A stretch of DNA of 64,000 nt. It comes from Zhengitettix transpicula. Lineage: Eukaryota; Arthropoda; Insecta; Orthoptera; Tetrigidae. Position 1 is the stretch's first letter, and every line of letters starts with the position of its first letter. Of this stretch, positions 11,606 through 23,479 are shown one piece after another. Location of the stretch: assembly GCA_037074705.1 (NCBI GenBank), contig CM073596.1, positions 10,124,001-10,188,000 on the forward strand, read 5' to 3'. The position numbers and the translations under genes were made by a program. A model generated the notes under the pieces. It worked only from the letters and a program-made list of their open reading frames with translations. It was not told where the DNA came from and searched no databases.

Positions 11606-12904
11606 CGAGGGTGAATCAAATATAAACAAGACTTATTTTTTTAAATATTTATTTTGATTTTAAACGCACAAACAATCATAGTTTATTTTTCTACATAATC
11701 TCCTGATTTATAAACACATTTTTCCCAGCGTATAGGTAATTTTTTAATTCCTTCCACGTAAAAAGAGTCAGGTCGTGTTTGTAGCCAATTGCGCACATAT
11801 GCTTCAACCTCATTATCGCTGTGGAATTTTTGCCCTCCCAAAGCTTCCTTGAGAGGACCAAAGACATGGAAGTCGCAGGGAGACAGGTCTGGACTGTATG
11901 GAGGGTGTTCCAGTGTCTCCCAACCCAGTTGCTCCAATTTTTGTACGGTCAGGGCTGCTGTATGGAGGCGAGCATTGTCATGGAGGAGAATCACTTTTCT
12001 CATCGGAAGGTCTCGTCTTTTGCGGCGATATGCAAGTCTGACCTCAGTCAAAATTTGGCAGTAGTATGCCGCATTAATTGTTCTGCGCTCATGCAAAAAA
12101 TCAAGGTGCAGCAGGCCACGCTGGTCAAAAAAAAACGGTAGCCAAAACCTTGCCAGCCGATAATCGTGACTTGGCTTTCACTGGTCCGGTTCTCCTTTCT
12201 TCCTCCACTCCATACTCGCTTGTTTCGACTCAGGGGTGTAGTGATGCACCCACGTTTCATCACAGGTGACAATGTGAGAAAGAAATGGGTCTCCTTCTTC
12301 CCGAAATCGTGCAAGAAGACGCTCACACACTTGAAAACGATTCAGTTTCTGGTCAACTGTGAGAAGGCGAGGAACCCACCTGGCACACACCTTGCGATAC
12401 CCTAGCTCCTCTGAGAGTATAGAGTAAGTGCTCCCATAACTTATTCCAACCTCAATTGCAATATCCGAAGTTGTTAGACGCCTATCACCTTCAACAAGTT
12501 GACGAACACTGTCGATGTTGCCCGCTGTAATGCTGGTGCGGGGTCTGCGGTCATGGCTCTCATTTTCAACACGTTCACGGCCCTCCACGAAGTGTTTATG
12601 CCAAGCAAACACTCTAGCTCGCGACAGCGTCTCTTCCCCGAACTGTGCAGTCAATCTTCTCAAGATTTCTCCCGGTTTTACACCTTCTGCAGCTAAAAAC
12701 TTGATAACAATACGTTGCGCAATAGAGGGAGGTACCTCCTGTTCGGACATCGTAACGATGGACACTGAGCGAGTCTATGATGATGAGTCACGTGCTTCCC
12801 CCACTCCTGACAAACCAACCTAACAGCCAATAACAGAGGAACGTTCTTCCATCACTAATGCGCGCGCAGGTCCAAAAGTCTCGTTTATATTTGATTCACC
12901 CTCG
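11606..12904 (-). mobile_element. Mariner element M1, nearly intact
   Basis: Ends in inverted repeats CGAGGGTGAATCAAATATAA...(reverse at the right end), each flanked by TA, the mariner target duplication. About 1.3 kb with one transposase frame on the minus strand. Inserted in LTR copy L3. Confidence 0.93.
11683..12765 (-). pseudogene. Mariner transposase (D,D34D), one in-frame stop
   Basis: A single frame of 361 codons including the end, broken only by one TGA at 12178-12180. Before it: an N-terminal helix-turn-helix region (MSEQEVPPSIAQRIVIKFL...), then the first catalytic Asp in VTCDETWVHHYTPE. After it: HDNARLHTA with the second Asp and YSPDLSPCDFHVFG with the third, 34 residues apart. 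The linker between WRKKGEPDQ and HLDFLHERRTIN stays in frame through the stop. The best preserved coding transposon in the window, so the youngest or most recently active. Confidence 0.92.
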
Positions 12905-14157
12905 TATTATTAAACAAAGTTGTGAATTTAAGACAAAGTAAAAACATTCACGGAAGTATTACATCGTAAATATAGCTAAGTTAGCAGTTTTTACGTCTAT
13001 CAGCAGCCAGGAAAGGAGTCCAGTTTTACGTTTGTAGCAGCCAGGAAAGGAAGTCAGTTTAAGTCCAAAGCGGTAAAAGACTAACAAATCTACGAATCAC
13101 AGGATTCGTATAAGCGAAGCAGACATCAGATAGCTGACATTCAGGAGGATCATCCGAGTTCCTGGGAGCCTATCAATTTTGACTTCAATAGTGTAAAATC
13201 TGTGAGTCGACTTTTAAAATCAGTGTATAATTTTGCCACTGTGTATTTCCGAAAACAAAAAGAATGCTGGAACCAGCTGGACAGATGTAAGTAACAAAAC
13301 CAAAAATAATGATTAATTGTTAACGTAATTAAAGGATAGAGTCAGATTTAGCTCTATTTTAATTGTCAATCAAAGTTAATTTCTTTTCTTTTTAATTTAT
13401 TTCTATCGACGTATTGTTTAGGTAAATGTGAACTGTTTCTTAATACGATTTTTAAATCAATTTGTTGTGTCCATTATCAAACCCAGTGAAGGCCCTGAGA
13501 GAATGAGATCTCATATTTTGTGTTTGTAATCATCTTTTGTTGCCACAAAATAAATAAATCTTTTTAATTGATTATCTTTTCAGATAAGTAAAGCCTTTAT
13601 TAATTATTACATCTTGGCTTCCACAACGTGGGGCTCGCTAATTTAAATAAAGACGAAACATTTGAATATTACATAAATCATAACTAATTAAAGGCTAAAT
13701 CTTTGTTTATTACAGTATATTAATTTGTATTTCAGAAGATGACGATGGCTCTTACAGAAGCCGAAAGCGTCTATGTTTATTGACGTAGGTTAAATAAATC
13801 ATTTTAGTTAAATGTGGAGACTTATTCGGTTTTTTAGCCTGTTAATCTACCTTATAATAGTCCTCGGTTTTGAACTGTTTAAAATATTTTATTTGGAAGA
13901 CAAACAGATTTTATTTAAGAGGGAAACAACACGTGGTTTTTGCAGAATTCTGCAAGATGCTAAAAGGCCGAGGTAATATTTTCGTTAGACAATTACGGCT
14001 TTCAGCTTACAGCAGATTGCAGTAAAACAAAATTCTCTTTCATGTAAAATTTATACCCGCCAATAATTATTTATTTAAATTATTTATATATTACATACAG
14101 TTATATGTCAATGCTGTTAAATTTCTTGATAAACCGCCAATTAAAAAAGTAACTTTT

Positions 14158-14272
14158 TAATTAATTTTTAAATTGTGACATGTTTTGGCCGTCATGCTAA
14201 GGTAACATAGTAAAAAGCCTGAAGAGGATCCACATGAGGACCGAAACATGTCACAATTTAATAATTAATTAA
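14158..14272. repeat. Inverted pair of hammerhead-like motifs
   Basis: Arms 14158-14190 and 14238-14272 are near reverse complements. On + the motif is CUGAAGA (14219), GGAUCC...GGACC, GAAA, palindromic ACAUGU, C. The left copy (minus) has AAAA in place of GAAA. Confidence 0.65.
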
Positions 14273-15188
14273 TAAATTAATGTTTTCAATTGTCTGTTAT
14301 TGGATTTTTTGTCATCAATTATTTATTATATTGAAAAATGTAAGGGAAACAAATTTTCGTTTCGTTTCTCTATAAAAAATATTTTTTTAAAATTGGTATC
14401 CCTGCCACAACTATCTTTGGCTCAGAGTGATCAAATTAATACGCGAAAGGAGTGTTGAAACAGTTGAATAAAGTAACAACATGCTGTTTAGGAATTGCTT
14501 CAAAGATGCTAAAAGGCCTGGGAAATGTTTATCCGGAATAATTATTGACGGCTTTTACTGTACCTCAAACGGAACAGAAATAGCACGAGGGAAGACAGAA
14601 ACTTTCTTAGTTGTCCATGGATCTATTTAGGCACTAGCATCGGAAATGAAAGGGGGGTTGACCTGCTTGGGGATGTAAAATCCTTAAAAGAGGATTTATA
14701 TATTCAAGAAAACGTGTTTAATCTTTTTTAAATCCTTAAACAGACTGTGGTCCTCTCCGTCATGCCTTCTACTCCTATTTAAGGGGTGAACGCCATAGTT
14801 CCTCTTGCGTTTCTGTAAAACGCGTTTCCATAAATAGTTCTTTTTTTCACTCAACACCTCACACGACGACATCATGACGGCGATTGCAGTAAGTTGCCGC
14901 TCAGCAGCTCTGTATCGTACCCGGCCCCGCTCATCGCTTTGCCTCTCTGACTCTCAAACGCTTCCTAAACGGACCAGAGTCACACCATTGCGGGAAAAGG
15001 AACTCATTTTCTAGACGCCCTCCAGCACTTTTACTTAAAATAATTAAGGATTTTTAATAATTTAGAATGAAGATTTCTAATTCAAGTTAATTGACCGTGT
15101 TTAATGATGTCTATCAGATGAAGAAGCTGCTTTAATCCTAGCCGCAGACGAAAAACGTTCTGATTCATTTATTAGAATAATTATAAAC
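14273..15188. other. Unannotated interval
   Basis: AT-rich with a more GC-rich patch near 14,860-14,960 (CGACGACATCATGACGGCG). No gene or repeat structure I can support. Confidence 0.4.
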
Positions 15189-15201
15189 AAGGCAATTATT
15201 T

Positions 15202-15742
15202 GCCCATGAAGAAGCTGTCTTCGAGGGCTATTCTCTCGCAGGCAGAACCTTGTAGGACAGACACGAAGGGGCTACCGTTGGGGATGCCTTTTCCTCTCCG
15301 TTTTTGAACTAAGGTTCCCACAAGCCGAGGCACCTCGGCCTGTTTTGAGAGGTGTATGTTCCGGGGTCACAGACCTTGGGCATTCGGTAAGAGTTCTTCG
15401 CTGTTCCCATTGGAACAGTCGGCCAGCTGTCTCCTGTACTGGTCGAGGTACGGAGAAGGGAATGCTGCGTCCCCACAGTAAACTCTTCTCCCGCTATCGG
15501 AAGGGCGTGGGACAAGTACCCAATGCCCGACCTACATGATGCAGGTTTTTCTAGGGTTTTCCCTGCATTGCTTTTAGGCGAATGCCGGATAGGATTCTTA
15601 AAATATAGCCAGGGGGCCCTAGTTAACTCTTGGCTACCTTCCCTCTACCCTTCCGCATCCCCCCTTTCAAGTCTGTTCCTATGCTATTAAAGGGGAGTTT
15701 CCACCATGTGGATTACCCTCATGTAGCCTGTTACCCTAAAAA
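15202..15742 (+). mobile_element. Poly-A-tailed short retroelement, copy R2, full length
   Basis: 541 bp ending TGTTACCCTAAAAA and bounded by a 13-bp target-site duplication AAGGCAATTATTT (15189-15201 and 15743-15755). This defines the element's length. It has no clear pol III boxes and no coding capacity on the sense strand. Confidence 0.9.
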
Positions 15743-15755
15743 AAGGCAATTATTT

Positions 15756-16404
15756 CCAAATTATTTATATATCTTTAGGAAAATAAGAATATGGATTCAC
15801 AAAATTCCGAACGTAAAACATTTGGTGAATATCTCACCTTAATGCCGGAGCTACGTAGAGATGTTGCAATATTTTATATTTATTTCAGAATGTCACTTGT
15901 TTGTTTTAATGAAATTTTCAATTGAATTAAAAAGCAATACACGAACAACCGTGAACGAATATCTCCAGAAGGACGACTTTGCAATTGTTTTGAGGTGTAT
16001 TTGTTATAACAAATAGCGAGTGTGAACGTTTTAGACTACTTAAGGTATTATTAAGATTTTATTTTGCGGCTGGTACGGAAACAATGGGGCAAACGTGCGG
16101 TACGCGGGAAATCCCGTGCAAGCTGCGGACCTTCATGCCCTTATCCCGCAATGAAAACACGTCCCGCACCGTTCCCGCACTGATGTGAGAGGGCCTTCAC
16201 ACTTCTATCACGGTACGTCACGTCACTGCCCTCTTTACGAGTCGTCACGCGATGTCACGTGTCTGTGATCTGGGCTCTGACGTCACGCCATGTATTATTT
16301 CTCAATCTGTATTCTGTTTTAAACGTTATCAAAGCCGGTGCAGGATCGCTAGTCACCCCCCCCCCCTCTCTCCCCCAAATAAAAACAAGGAATTATTTCA
16401 GTTA
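15756..16404. other. Unannotated interval with CG-rich block
   Basis: 15,760-16,060 is AT-rich and featureless. 16,080-16,290 is richer in CG with repeated CGTCACG words, possibly a DNA-transposon end; not assignable. Confidence 0.35.
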
Positions 16405-16965
16405 TTATTTAATAATAAAAACATAATATGACGACGTTTCGATACCTTTCTGTATCATTTTCAGATATTGGCCTACAGGGGAGGTATTTACAATTGATTA
16501 CGGTTATAGTGTAACTGTACAAAGTAAACAAAGGAAAATTAACGTATACACAAAAAAATTTAATAATCAACAACCAACTTACCAAATTACACCAATAAAA
16601 CGATACAAGCTATGAAATTTACACCTTTATGAAATTAAATTTTCACAGTTTTGAAAGGGGATTCGAGGCAGACTTGACGCTAAGAAGATTGAAACAGGTT
16701 AATAGTCTGCATCGGATCCCCTTTCATAAAGGTGTAAATTTAATAGCTTGTATCGTTTTATTGGTTTAATTTAGTAAGTTGCTTGTTGATTATTTAATTT
16801 TTTTAACGGGGGGGTGGGCAGACGTTGTTTTACCTTTGTTTTCTTTGTACAGTTATACTATAAATCTAATCAATTGTAAATACGTCCTCTGTAGGTCAAT
16901 ACCTGAAGAGGTTGCAAAAATATATCGAAACGTCGTCATAATATAAAAAATAAAAAGTGTCTGTA
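16405..16965. mobile_element. 560-bp foldback element with terminal hammerhead-like motifs
   Basis: ~210-bp inverted arms around a ~75-base loop. Each arm carries a motif near its outer end: minus 16434-16465 (perfect GAUAC/GUAUC hairpin, then GAAACGUC, but core CUGAAAA) and plus 16903-16934 (intact CUGAAGA and GAAACGUC, hairpin eroded). Between them the two copies keep every conserved element. Confidence 0.8.
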
Positions 16966-17158
16966 GACGGTCATAAATTGTTTTTATTAATTCAAAACAG
17001 GCGTTAAATTAAAACTTTTAATTATTATTTATCGTTAATAACCCATTATGAAGGTATAACTCCTGATATCTCCAAAATGGCCGCTCGTACACAAATTTCT
17101 CACTGAAGGAAACTTGTAGAGAATTTAATTCTCTTTCTAACGCACTATCGGGTTTCAA

Positions 17159-17726
17159 TTTTTTTTAGGGCAACAGGCTACATGAAGGTAATCCACACGG
17201 TGGCAACTCCCCTTTAATAGCATAGGAAGGGATTTGAAAGGGGGGATGCTGAAGGGTAGAGGAAGGTAGCGAAGGGTTAACTAGGGCTCCCGGGCTATAT
17301 TTTAGGATCCTACCCGGCATTCGCCTAAAGATATGCAAGGAAAACCCTAGAAAAACTACATCAAGTTGGTCGGGCATTGGGTACTTGTCCCACGTCCTTC
17401 CGATAGCGGGAGAGGAGTTTTCTGTGGGGACGCAGCATTTCCTTCTCCGTGCCTCGACCAGTTTAGGAGACAGCTGGCTGACTGTTCCAATGGGAATAGC
17501 GGAAAACTCTTACCGTATGCCCAAGGTCTGTGACCCCGGAACATTCACCTCTCAAAACAGGCCGAGGTGCCTCGGCTTGTGGGAACCTAAGTCCAAAAAC
17601 GGAGAGAAAAAGGCATCCACAAAGGTAGCCCCTTCGTATCTCTCCTAGAAGGTTCTGCCTGCGAGAGAACATCCCTCGCAGGTACTGCCTGCGAGAGAAT
17701 AGCCCTCGCAGACCTCTTGCCATGTC
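17159..17726 (-). mobile_element. Short retroelement copy R3 (minus), full length
   Basis: 568 bp, T run at left, bounded by a 12-bp duplication ATCGGGTTTCAA (17147-17158 and 17727-17738). The 5' end contains a small internal direct repeat (CCTGCGAGAGAA twice). Confidence 0.88.
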
Positions 17727-18259
17727 ATCGGGTTTCAAAAAAATCATCTACTATTTACGATAAAAGCACTTAATTTCAAAGGAAAGAAAGAGAAATACAC
17801 GAGTTATCATTATTTGATTGAACTTTAAATCTACACTTTTTGTTTTAATTTAATTCATTGATTGAATAAAAAAAATTGATCAACCTGAGTTTGTAAATCG
17901 GTCTGGTCCTTTTATTGTTATTTACTAACGGCAAATAAGACGCGCGTAACTTAGTACACTGATTTATTATACCGTATTTAGAATCACAATATGGTTGTAA
18001 TACAAGACCATCTTCACTAATACAGTATTATTCCTATAAAGCATACAGAATCTGTTTAATATTTTATATGTCAGTGTCTCTAGGTTCAGACTCGGAGGCT
18101 GCTTCAAACGGAAACAATACTCAGTGTTTCCGTAACTGTATTAATTACTTTTCCTGGTAGATAAGGATAATTTACGGCTGATAGCTACGCAGATGTGGAC
18201 TGGTATATCGAAGAAAAAATGCTCTGAGCTTACCCGACAACAGTTTAAACTACATTTTA

Positions 18260-18570
18260 GCCGCCCACACGTTCCTTGAGACCAGGGAACAATCACACTG
18301 TCGGGGTGAGACACGTCTACTCACCCCCCCCCCCCCAGGAGAATAAAGCCGAGATTGGAGTCAAATCCAGGGGTTATGGATATCGCTGAGTTTATTTATG
18401 ACAGTCAACTTGCCATTTAAACCTCAGGGGCGTGAGTGGACAGAGGGGGGGCAACTTTCAAAACATGTTAACCGGCCGATTTTTGCGTCGAATAAATATA
18501 TTTCTGGATCAATGTAGTTCATGAAATTTCTCTACATGTTCTCTGTGTGTACTTTCAACCCATTTCAGGG
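18260..18570 (-). repeat. RTE-tail-like repeat fragment, minus
   Basis: Reverse-strand phrases (GTGTCTCACCCC, ATTGGAGTCAAATCCAGG as complement) match blocks at 29.4-30.3 kb. Includes a C13 run at 18325-18337. Confidence 0.5.
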
Positions 18571-18728
18571 CTTGTGAGGTGAGCATCCTTAAGGGTGGAG
18601 TGGCATTATTTAAAAATAACGTATAAACAACCGAGGTTGAAGTACAGTTTTTGAAAGTACATTTTATCCGGCCTCAGCTCCTTGCTAGCTCTTTTCACAT
18701 TCAGCGAGTTGCCATCAGCCATTCTATT

Positions 18729-19028
18729 TTTTTTAGGGCAACTGGCTAAATGAGGGTAATTCACTTTGGGCAACTCCCGTTATCGGAAGGGCGTGAGACA
18801 AGTACCCAGTGCCCCACCTACCTGATGTAGGTTTTTCTAGTGTTTTCCCTGCATTTCTTTAGGCGAATGCCGGGTAGGATCCTTAAAATATAGCCCGGGA
18901 GCCCTAGTTAACCCTTGGTTACCTTCCTATACCCTTCCGCATTCCCCCTTTCAAATCCCTTCCTATGCTATTAAAGGGGAGTTGCCCAACGTGGATTACC
19001 CTCAGGTAGCCTGTTGCCCTAAAAAAAA
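18729..19028 (+). mobile_element. Short retroelement copy R4, foldback form
   Basis: The left 50 bases (18729-18780) are the inverted 3' tail of the element, joined directly to a plus-oriented 5'-truncated body ending in the same tail and A run. It can fold on itself; consistent with an inversion during target-primed reverse transcription or a later rearrangement. Confidence 0.75.
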
Positions 19029-19057
19029 TTATTTCAATGCATAGTCTGGTGTGGTAT

Positions 19058-19577
19058 AAAGGAAGCCTGCGAGAGGATTCCCAGAGATCTCAGGCAGGGG
19101 CTACCTTTGGGGATGCCTTCACATCACTCTGGTTTTCTGAACTAAGGTTCCCACATGCCGAGGCACCTCGGCCTGTTTTGAGAGGTTTATGTTCCGGGAT
19201 CGCTGACCATGAGCACACGGTAAGAGTTGTTATCTGTTCCCATTGGAACAGTCGGCCAGCTGCCTCCTAAACTGGTCAAGGCACGGAGAGGGGAAAGCTG
19301 CGACCCCACAGCTAACCCCTCTCCCGCCATCGGAAGGGCGTGGGACAAGTACCCAATGCCCGACATACCTGATGCAGGTTTTTCTAGGGTTTTCCCTGCA
19401 TCACTTTTAGATGAATTGCCGGGTAGGATCCTTAAACGATAGCCCGGGGCCCCTAGTTAACCCTTGGCTACCTTTCTGTACCCTTCCGCCTCCCTTTCCA
19501 AGTCCCTTCCTCTGCTATTAAAGGGGAGTTGCCACCATCTGGATTACCCTCATGTAGCCTGTTCCCCTAAAAAAAAA
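19058..19577 (+). mobile_element. Short retroelement copy R5 (plus)
   Basis: Near full length, begins 30 bases after R4 and ends TTCCCCTAAAAAA. Tandem arrangement of R4 and R5 suggests insertion into the A tail region of a resident copy. Confidence 0.82.
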
Positions 19578-19689
19578 CTGATCACCGCTTCGTAGGTTGA
19601 GGAAGCCTGCTCGTCACTCCAAAATGGTTAATAATATTTCTTACTCGTTTACAAGTATCTCTCCGAACTTCTCCAAGATTCAGATTGAA

Positions 19690-19800
19690 TCACCAGGGGT
19701 AGCTCAGATGGTAGCGTTTCCGCCCGGAAAGCGAGAGGTCACGGGTTCGATTCCTGGTCCGGTCAACATTTTTCCATCATGATACTTTAATTTATAATAA
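19690..19800 (+). mobile_element. tRNA-derived SINE
   Basis: A box GGGGTAGCTCAGATGG and B box GGTTCGATTCC at tRNA spacing, then a tail TTTTCCATCATGATACTTTA shared with the element at 40,940. Acceptor arms do not pair, so not a tRNA gene. Confidence 0.75.
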
Positions 19801-19801
19801 G

Positions 19802-19923
19802 AAAGACAGTCAAATACACACAAAAGAAGTGATAATATAAGCACCTGAAAAGAAAGGAACAAGGCTTCCAGAAACGTGTGGTATTTATATGATCCCTTCT
19901 TTCGTCTGTATTTGGCTATCTTG
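19802..19923 (+). ncRNA. Hammerhead-like foldback with extended stem I
   Basis: CAAATACA(C)AC(A)AAAGAAG... at 19811 pairs with its reverse complement ending near 19917, a ~40-base imperfect stem. At its tip: CAC, CUGAAAA, a GGAA/UUCC hairpin, GAAA, CGU, GUG. CAC/GUG closes stem I. Core position G8 is A, so self-cleavage is unlikely now. The three-way layout is that of a type I hammerhead. Confidence 0.6.
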
Positions 19924-20530
19924 CTTATTACGAATATTGAATCGTATGTAAATTATTCATTTTAATACTTGAATTCAATCTCACCGCGGCCTTTACTGCT
20001 TGAGCTTGTGAAAGCTTTCTCTCTGTATTACTGGAAAGAAGAAGTAATTATTTTTTTTTAGAGAACATTTCACACAATTCCTTATTTGTGACATTTTCTC
20101 TTTTCAACAGATCGCATTTTTCGTGACGGAACGGTAAAAGGCTTCACGTTTTCAAGGAGAACCGACGGTAATTGTCCTTTTACGTAACTAACATCCGTTC
20201 TCTAATCTCCCAGGGGAATCTGTTTACTCCTTCGGGTCGACGTTACACGAAACGGAAAAAAACATTTATCACAAGTAAATAAATAAATTTTTTTCTTGTT
20301 CGTCAAGTCTTGTTTCAGAACGGCGTCTCACAGGGTAGAAGAACAGGAATGACGATGATCGGCAGGAAAAAGGAATTTTTAAAAATATAAATAAAATAAA
20401 ATATGAAAAATATTAGATGCAATTATTTATCAAGAAAATTTAATATGCAAATCTGATATTTACAATTTGATGAGAAAACGACCAATTTGTCAGAAAAAAG
20501 TTGTACCTCTCAACTGGGCGAAAAAAACTG

Positions 20531-20884
20531 GTTTTTTTTAGGGTAACAGGCTTTCTGAGGGTAATCCACATAGTGGCAACTCCCGTTTAATAGCATAGGA
20601 AGGGATCTGAAAGGGGGGATGCGGAAGGGTAGAGGAAGGTAGCCAAAGGTTAACTAGGGCCGCCGGGCTATAGTTTAAGGATCCTACCCCGCATTCGCCT
20701 AATAGTAATGCAGGGAAAACCCTAGAAAAACCTGCATCGGTAGGTCGGGCATTGGGTACTTGTCCCACGCTCTTCCGATAGCGGGAGAGGAGTTTTCTGT
20801 GGGGACGCAGCTTTCCCTTCTCCTTGCCTCGGCAAGTTTAGGAGGCAGCTGGCCGACTATGCCAATGGGAATAGCGGACAATGG
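20531..20884 (-). mobile_element. Short retroelement copy R6 (minus), truncated
   Basis: T run and GGGTAACAGGC at left; stops within the family body at 20884. Confidence 0.85.
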
Positions 20885-21104
20885 TTGGAAACGTGATTTT
20901 TACTAATTTATTAGTGAAATTAGCTGCGATTCAGTGCGAAATTTCGAAACCTAACAGACTTCCTTACGAGAGATAAATACTGAGTCGTGATTGGCTGATA
21001 AGTAAAAATGGAAGGTGCGTATTCAACCGCATGCGTATTAAACACGTAACGGACATTTATTTAAAGTAATGGAAATTTGTTTAAACGTTCATCATAATAT
21101 TATA

Positions 21105-22253
21105 CAAGGGTTGTTTGATAACTCTGGTAAAAAAGTAACAAAAATAATATATTTTTATTTCACAAAATAGTCTCCTTCCTTAGCTGTACACTTGACCAGC
21201 GAGTTTCCAATTTTTACGATCCATTACAAAAATAGGTTCTGTCAAACTCTGCAAAATACTCCGTCACGGCCTCAAACACTTCTTCATTTGGAGAAATCTG
21301 TTGCTGCTAGGTCTGGTGAATTGGGTGGATGAGAAACCAATTAGAATCCCAACTCATACACTTTCGTCATTGATAACTGCTGCTGTGTGCGTTGGCGCAT
21401 TGTCCTGGTGAAACAGCTAGTTTCCTGCGTCGTTTCTCAGTCAGCACCCATTTCAAAGGATCCAACAGAGCAGCATAATAGAGCCCAGTTATGGTTGTGC
21501 CCTTTTCCAAGAAATCTATGAATATTATGCCCTGAGAATCCCAAAAGACAGTGTCCATCACCTTTCAAGCTGAAAAAACGGTCTTCATCTTTTTTTCACC
21601 AGCTTTTGTCCATTGTTTTGCTTGTTTTTTGGTCTCTTGAGTGTAGTGACGGACCCAAGTTTCATCGACGGTTACGAATCTGCGCAAAACATTGCTAGAT
21701 TCTGCGTTGAAATGTTTTTCCGAATCCGTTTCTGGTCCAATGTCGACAGTCGTGGCACCCATCGCGATCAAAGTTTTTTCATGAAGGTTGAAATGCACTC
21801 GTTTAGCTGAGAAGCCTACGGCATCAGCTATCTCACGCACTTTTAGTCTGCGATCTTCCATTCATGCTTTTTCGATGTTTTCGTGAGTGGTGACTTCAAT
21901 TGGGCGGCCGGGGAGAGAGTTTCATCTTCTGTGCTTCCGCGACCTCGTTTAAACTCATTAATCCAGAAGTAAATGTTCTTCAATGCTGGTTCACAGTCCA
22001 CACGAACTTCATCCAAATCGTTTTTGATTTGTACAGCTGTCCAACCCCTTTCAAATGAAAGGGTTAATGACCACTGTCTCCGCCTGACTACGCATCTAAC
22101 ATTGCCTGAGCCTGTCAACGATAAACTACGACTGACATTTGTTAAATCTTTTAGGAGTATCTGTAAAAGGATCATGTTTACCAAAAATGGCGCTAAATTG
22201 ACTAATTCCCTGCTCTTACATAAAAATTGACCAGACTTATGGAACAACCTACG
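21105..22253 (-). mobile_element. Mariner-like element M2, decayed
   Basis: TA-flanked ends with inverted GGTTGTTTGATAACTCTGGT at left and its imperfect complement at right. 1.15 kb. Confidence 0.8.
21150..22110 (-). pseudogene. Mariner-like transposase relic (M2)
   Basis: Broken frames on the minus strand, in order: an N-terminal stretch (AVQIKNDLDEVRVDCEPALK), MEDRRLKVREIADAVGFSAK, the first-Asp block RFVTVDETWVRHYTQETKKQ, then MDTVFWDSQGIIFIDFLEKG. At least two frameshifts; the second and third catalytic blocks are unreadable. Confidence 0.8.
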
Positions 22254-22496
22254 TATTCATAACACACAAATGCATTGCTGTGTTCAGAATAGAAATTAAT
22301 ATGTATTAAATCGTTTGTCTTATTTGTTTTGAAAACCCTTCCCCCCTTACTAAGCAGTCGATCAGGATTCAGTATTTCTCTCTTGTAAGGAAGACGGTAA
22401 GGTTCGGAAATTTCACACTGCCTCGTTTCTGTGCTCAGCGGCTGTGAGCACCTGCAATAGTGTCTGTATTCTTACTAAAATTAACTTAATTTAAAA

Positions 22497-23054
22497 CTAT
22501 CTGGGTGCCCGGCGTTGCCTGGGTTGTCATATATCCATAACCACCTATTTGACTCCAATTTCGGCTGTTTTCACGTTATTTTTGTGATACGCCCGTTCAC
22601 CCCCTCCCCTAAGGGTGCTCCCCGACTACGCCGAAAGAGGTATAAATTATAGAAAAAAACAACGAAATTAACACTATCATTCTGAATGACCCGGAATAAT
22701 TTTTTTCGTTTCAATTTATCATGTTTAAATAATTCCACCCCCGCAACTGGATAAAATTATACATTTTATGAAATGATAAAATTTCTGCTTTATTTAATAA
22801 CGAAAAAACGTCTCTCTCCCGCCTGACGTCATCGTCTCTTGGCGCGCAGTGATTTAACATAAAATGATTACATTTTTAATTATAATTCATTCTACATTTT
22901 TGCTAGGGATTTATTACACCCACATAACCGTTTCTCGTGGTTTGGAGAATATGTGTACCAATTTTTGGTGAAATCTGTCCACACGTTTAAATCTGTATAG
23001 AAATTAACGTAAATACATACATACAAATATACATCCTGTTTTTATTATATAGAA
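22497..23054 (+). mobile_element. GGTGCCCGGCGTTGC element, copy 1 (RTE-tail-like)
   Basis: Starts GGTGCCCGGCGTTGCCTGGG and ends with AAATACATACATACAAATAT then TTTTTATTATATAG. Copy 2 at 37,288 has the same ends and the shared inner phrase TCTTGGCGCGCAGT. The ends resemble the non-autonomous RTE-derived fragments common in insects. Confidence 0.6.
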
Positions 23055-23479
23055 GAAGATATGATCCAAAGGAAACTACTGTTGTGTTTCAGATGCGTGT
23101 CAGCTTGGTTCTAAATTATTCCGCGGTTAATAATGAAACACTGCTGTCAATTATGTAGGACGGAATTAGAAATGTAGCATATCACAGGTCGGTAACACTG
23201 TCGCTGTTGCGGTATTTTCCATAGTTTGTTTGTAGGTTATGTAGCACATAATTCAGGAGCCGTCACTGATGATCTTTCAGGCTTGCTGTTGATTTCAATG
23301 GCCTTTGATATTACGGTTATAAATTGAAAGGAATCAGGGAATTGGTTTGCACTGTCGCTTCTTGAGAAAAAGGTCTGCGGGTGACTAACTAACATTGAGG
23401 GAAAGTCAGATCTGTCCATCGAGGCTTGTTCCCTATTTGGTACTCGCACAACAATCACAACATAATTCAGAGAGTTGAA

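Larger units (their letters stand above)
11315..13714 (+). mobile_element. LTR copy L3, interrupted by mariner M1
   Basis: TGTAATGCCAGTTAATTGGG... to ...TTTATTACA. Removing the 1.3 kb mariner leaves ~1.1 kb, the family size. Contains the ATCAAACCCAGTGAAGGCCC phrase (13487). At 13615 TGGCTTCCACAACGTGGGG (then CTCG) follows TTACA, in the place of a primer-binding site; its 3' half matches the tRNA-Lys(CUU)-type site. Confidence 0.65.
20915..22450. repeat. Foldback element split by mariner M2
   Basis: 20935-21005 and the reverse complement of about 22370-22430 share CTTCCTTAC(G/A)AGAGA and AAATACTGA in order (~80% by eye). M2 sits between the arms, so it landed in the loop of an older inverted-repeat element. 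Confidence 0.6.

Noticed and set aside
19690..19775. tRNA gene (also at 7,405 and 40,940)
   Set aside because: A and B boxes are present but the acceptor and anticodon arms do not pair, and the 3' tails are shared between copies, as in SINEs.
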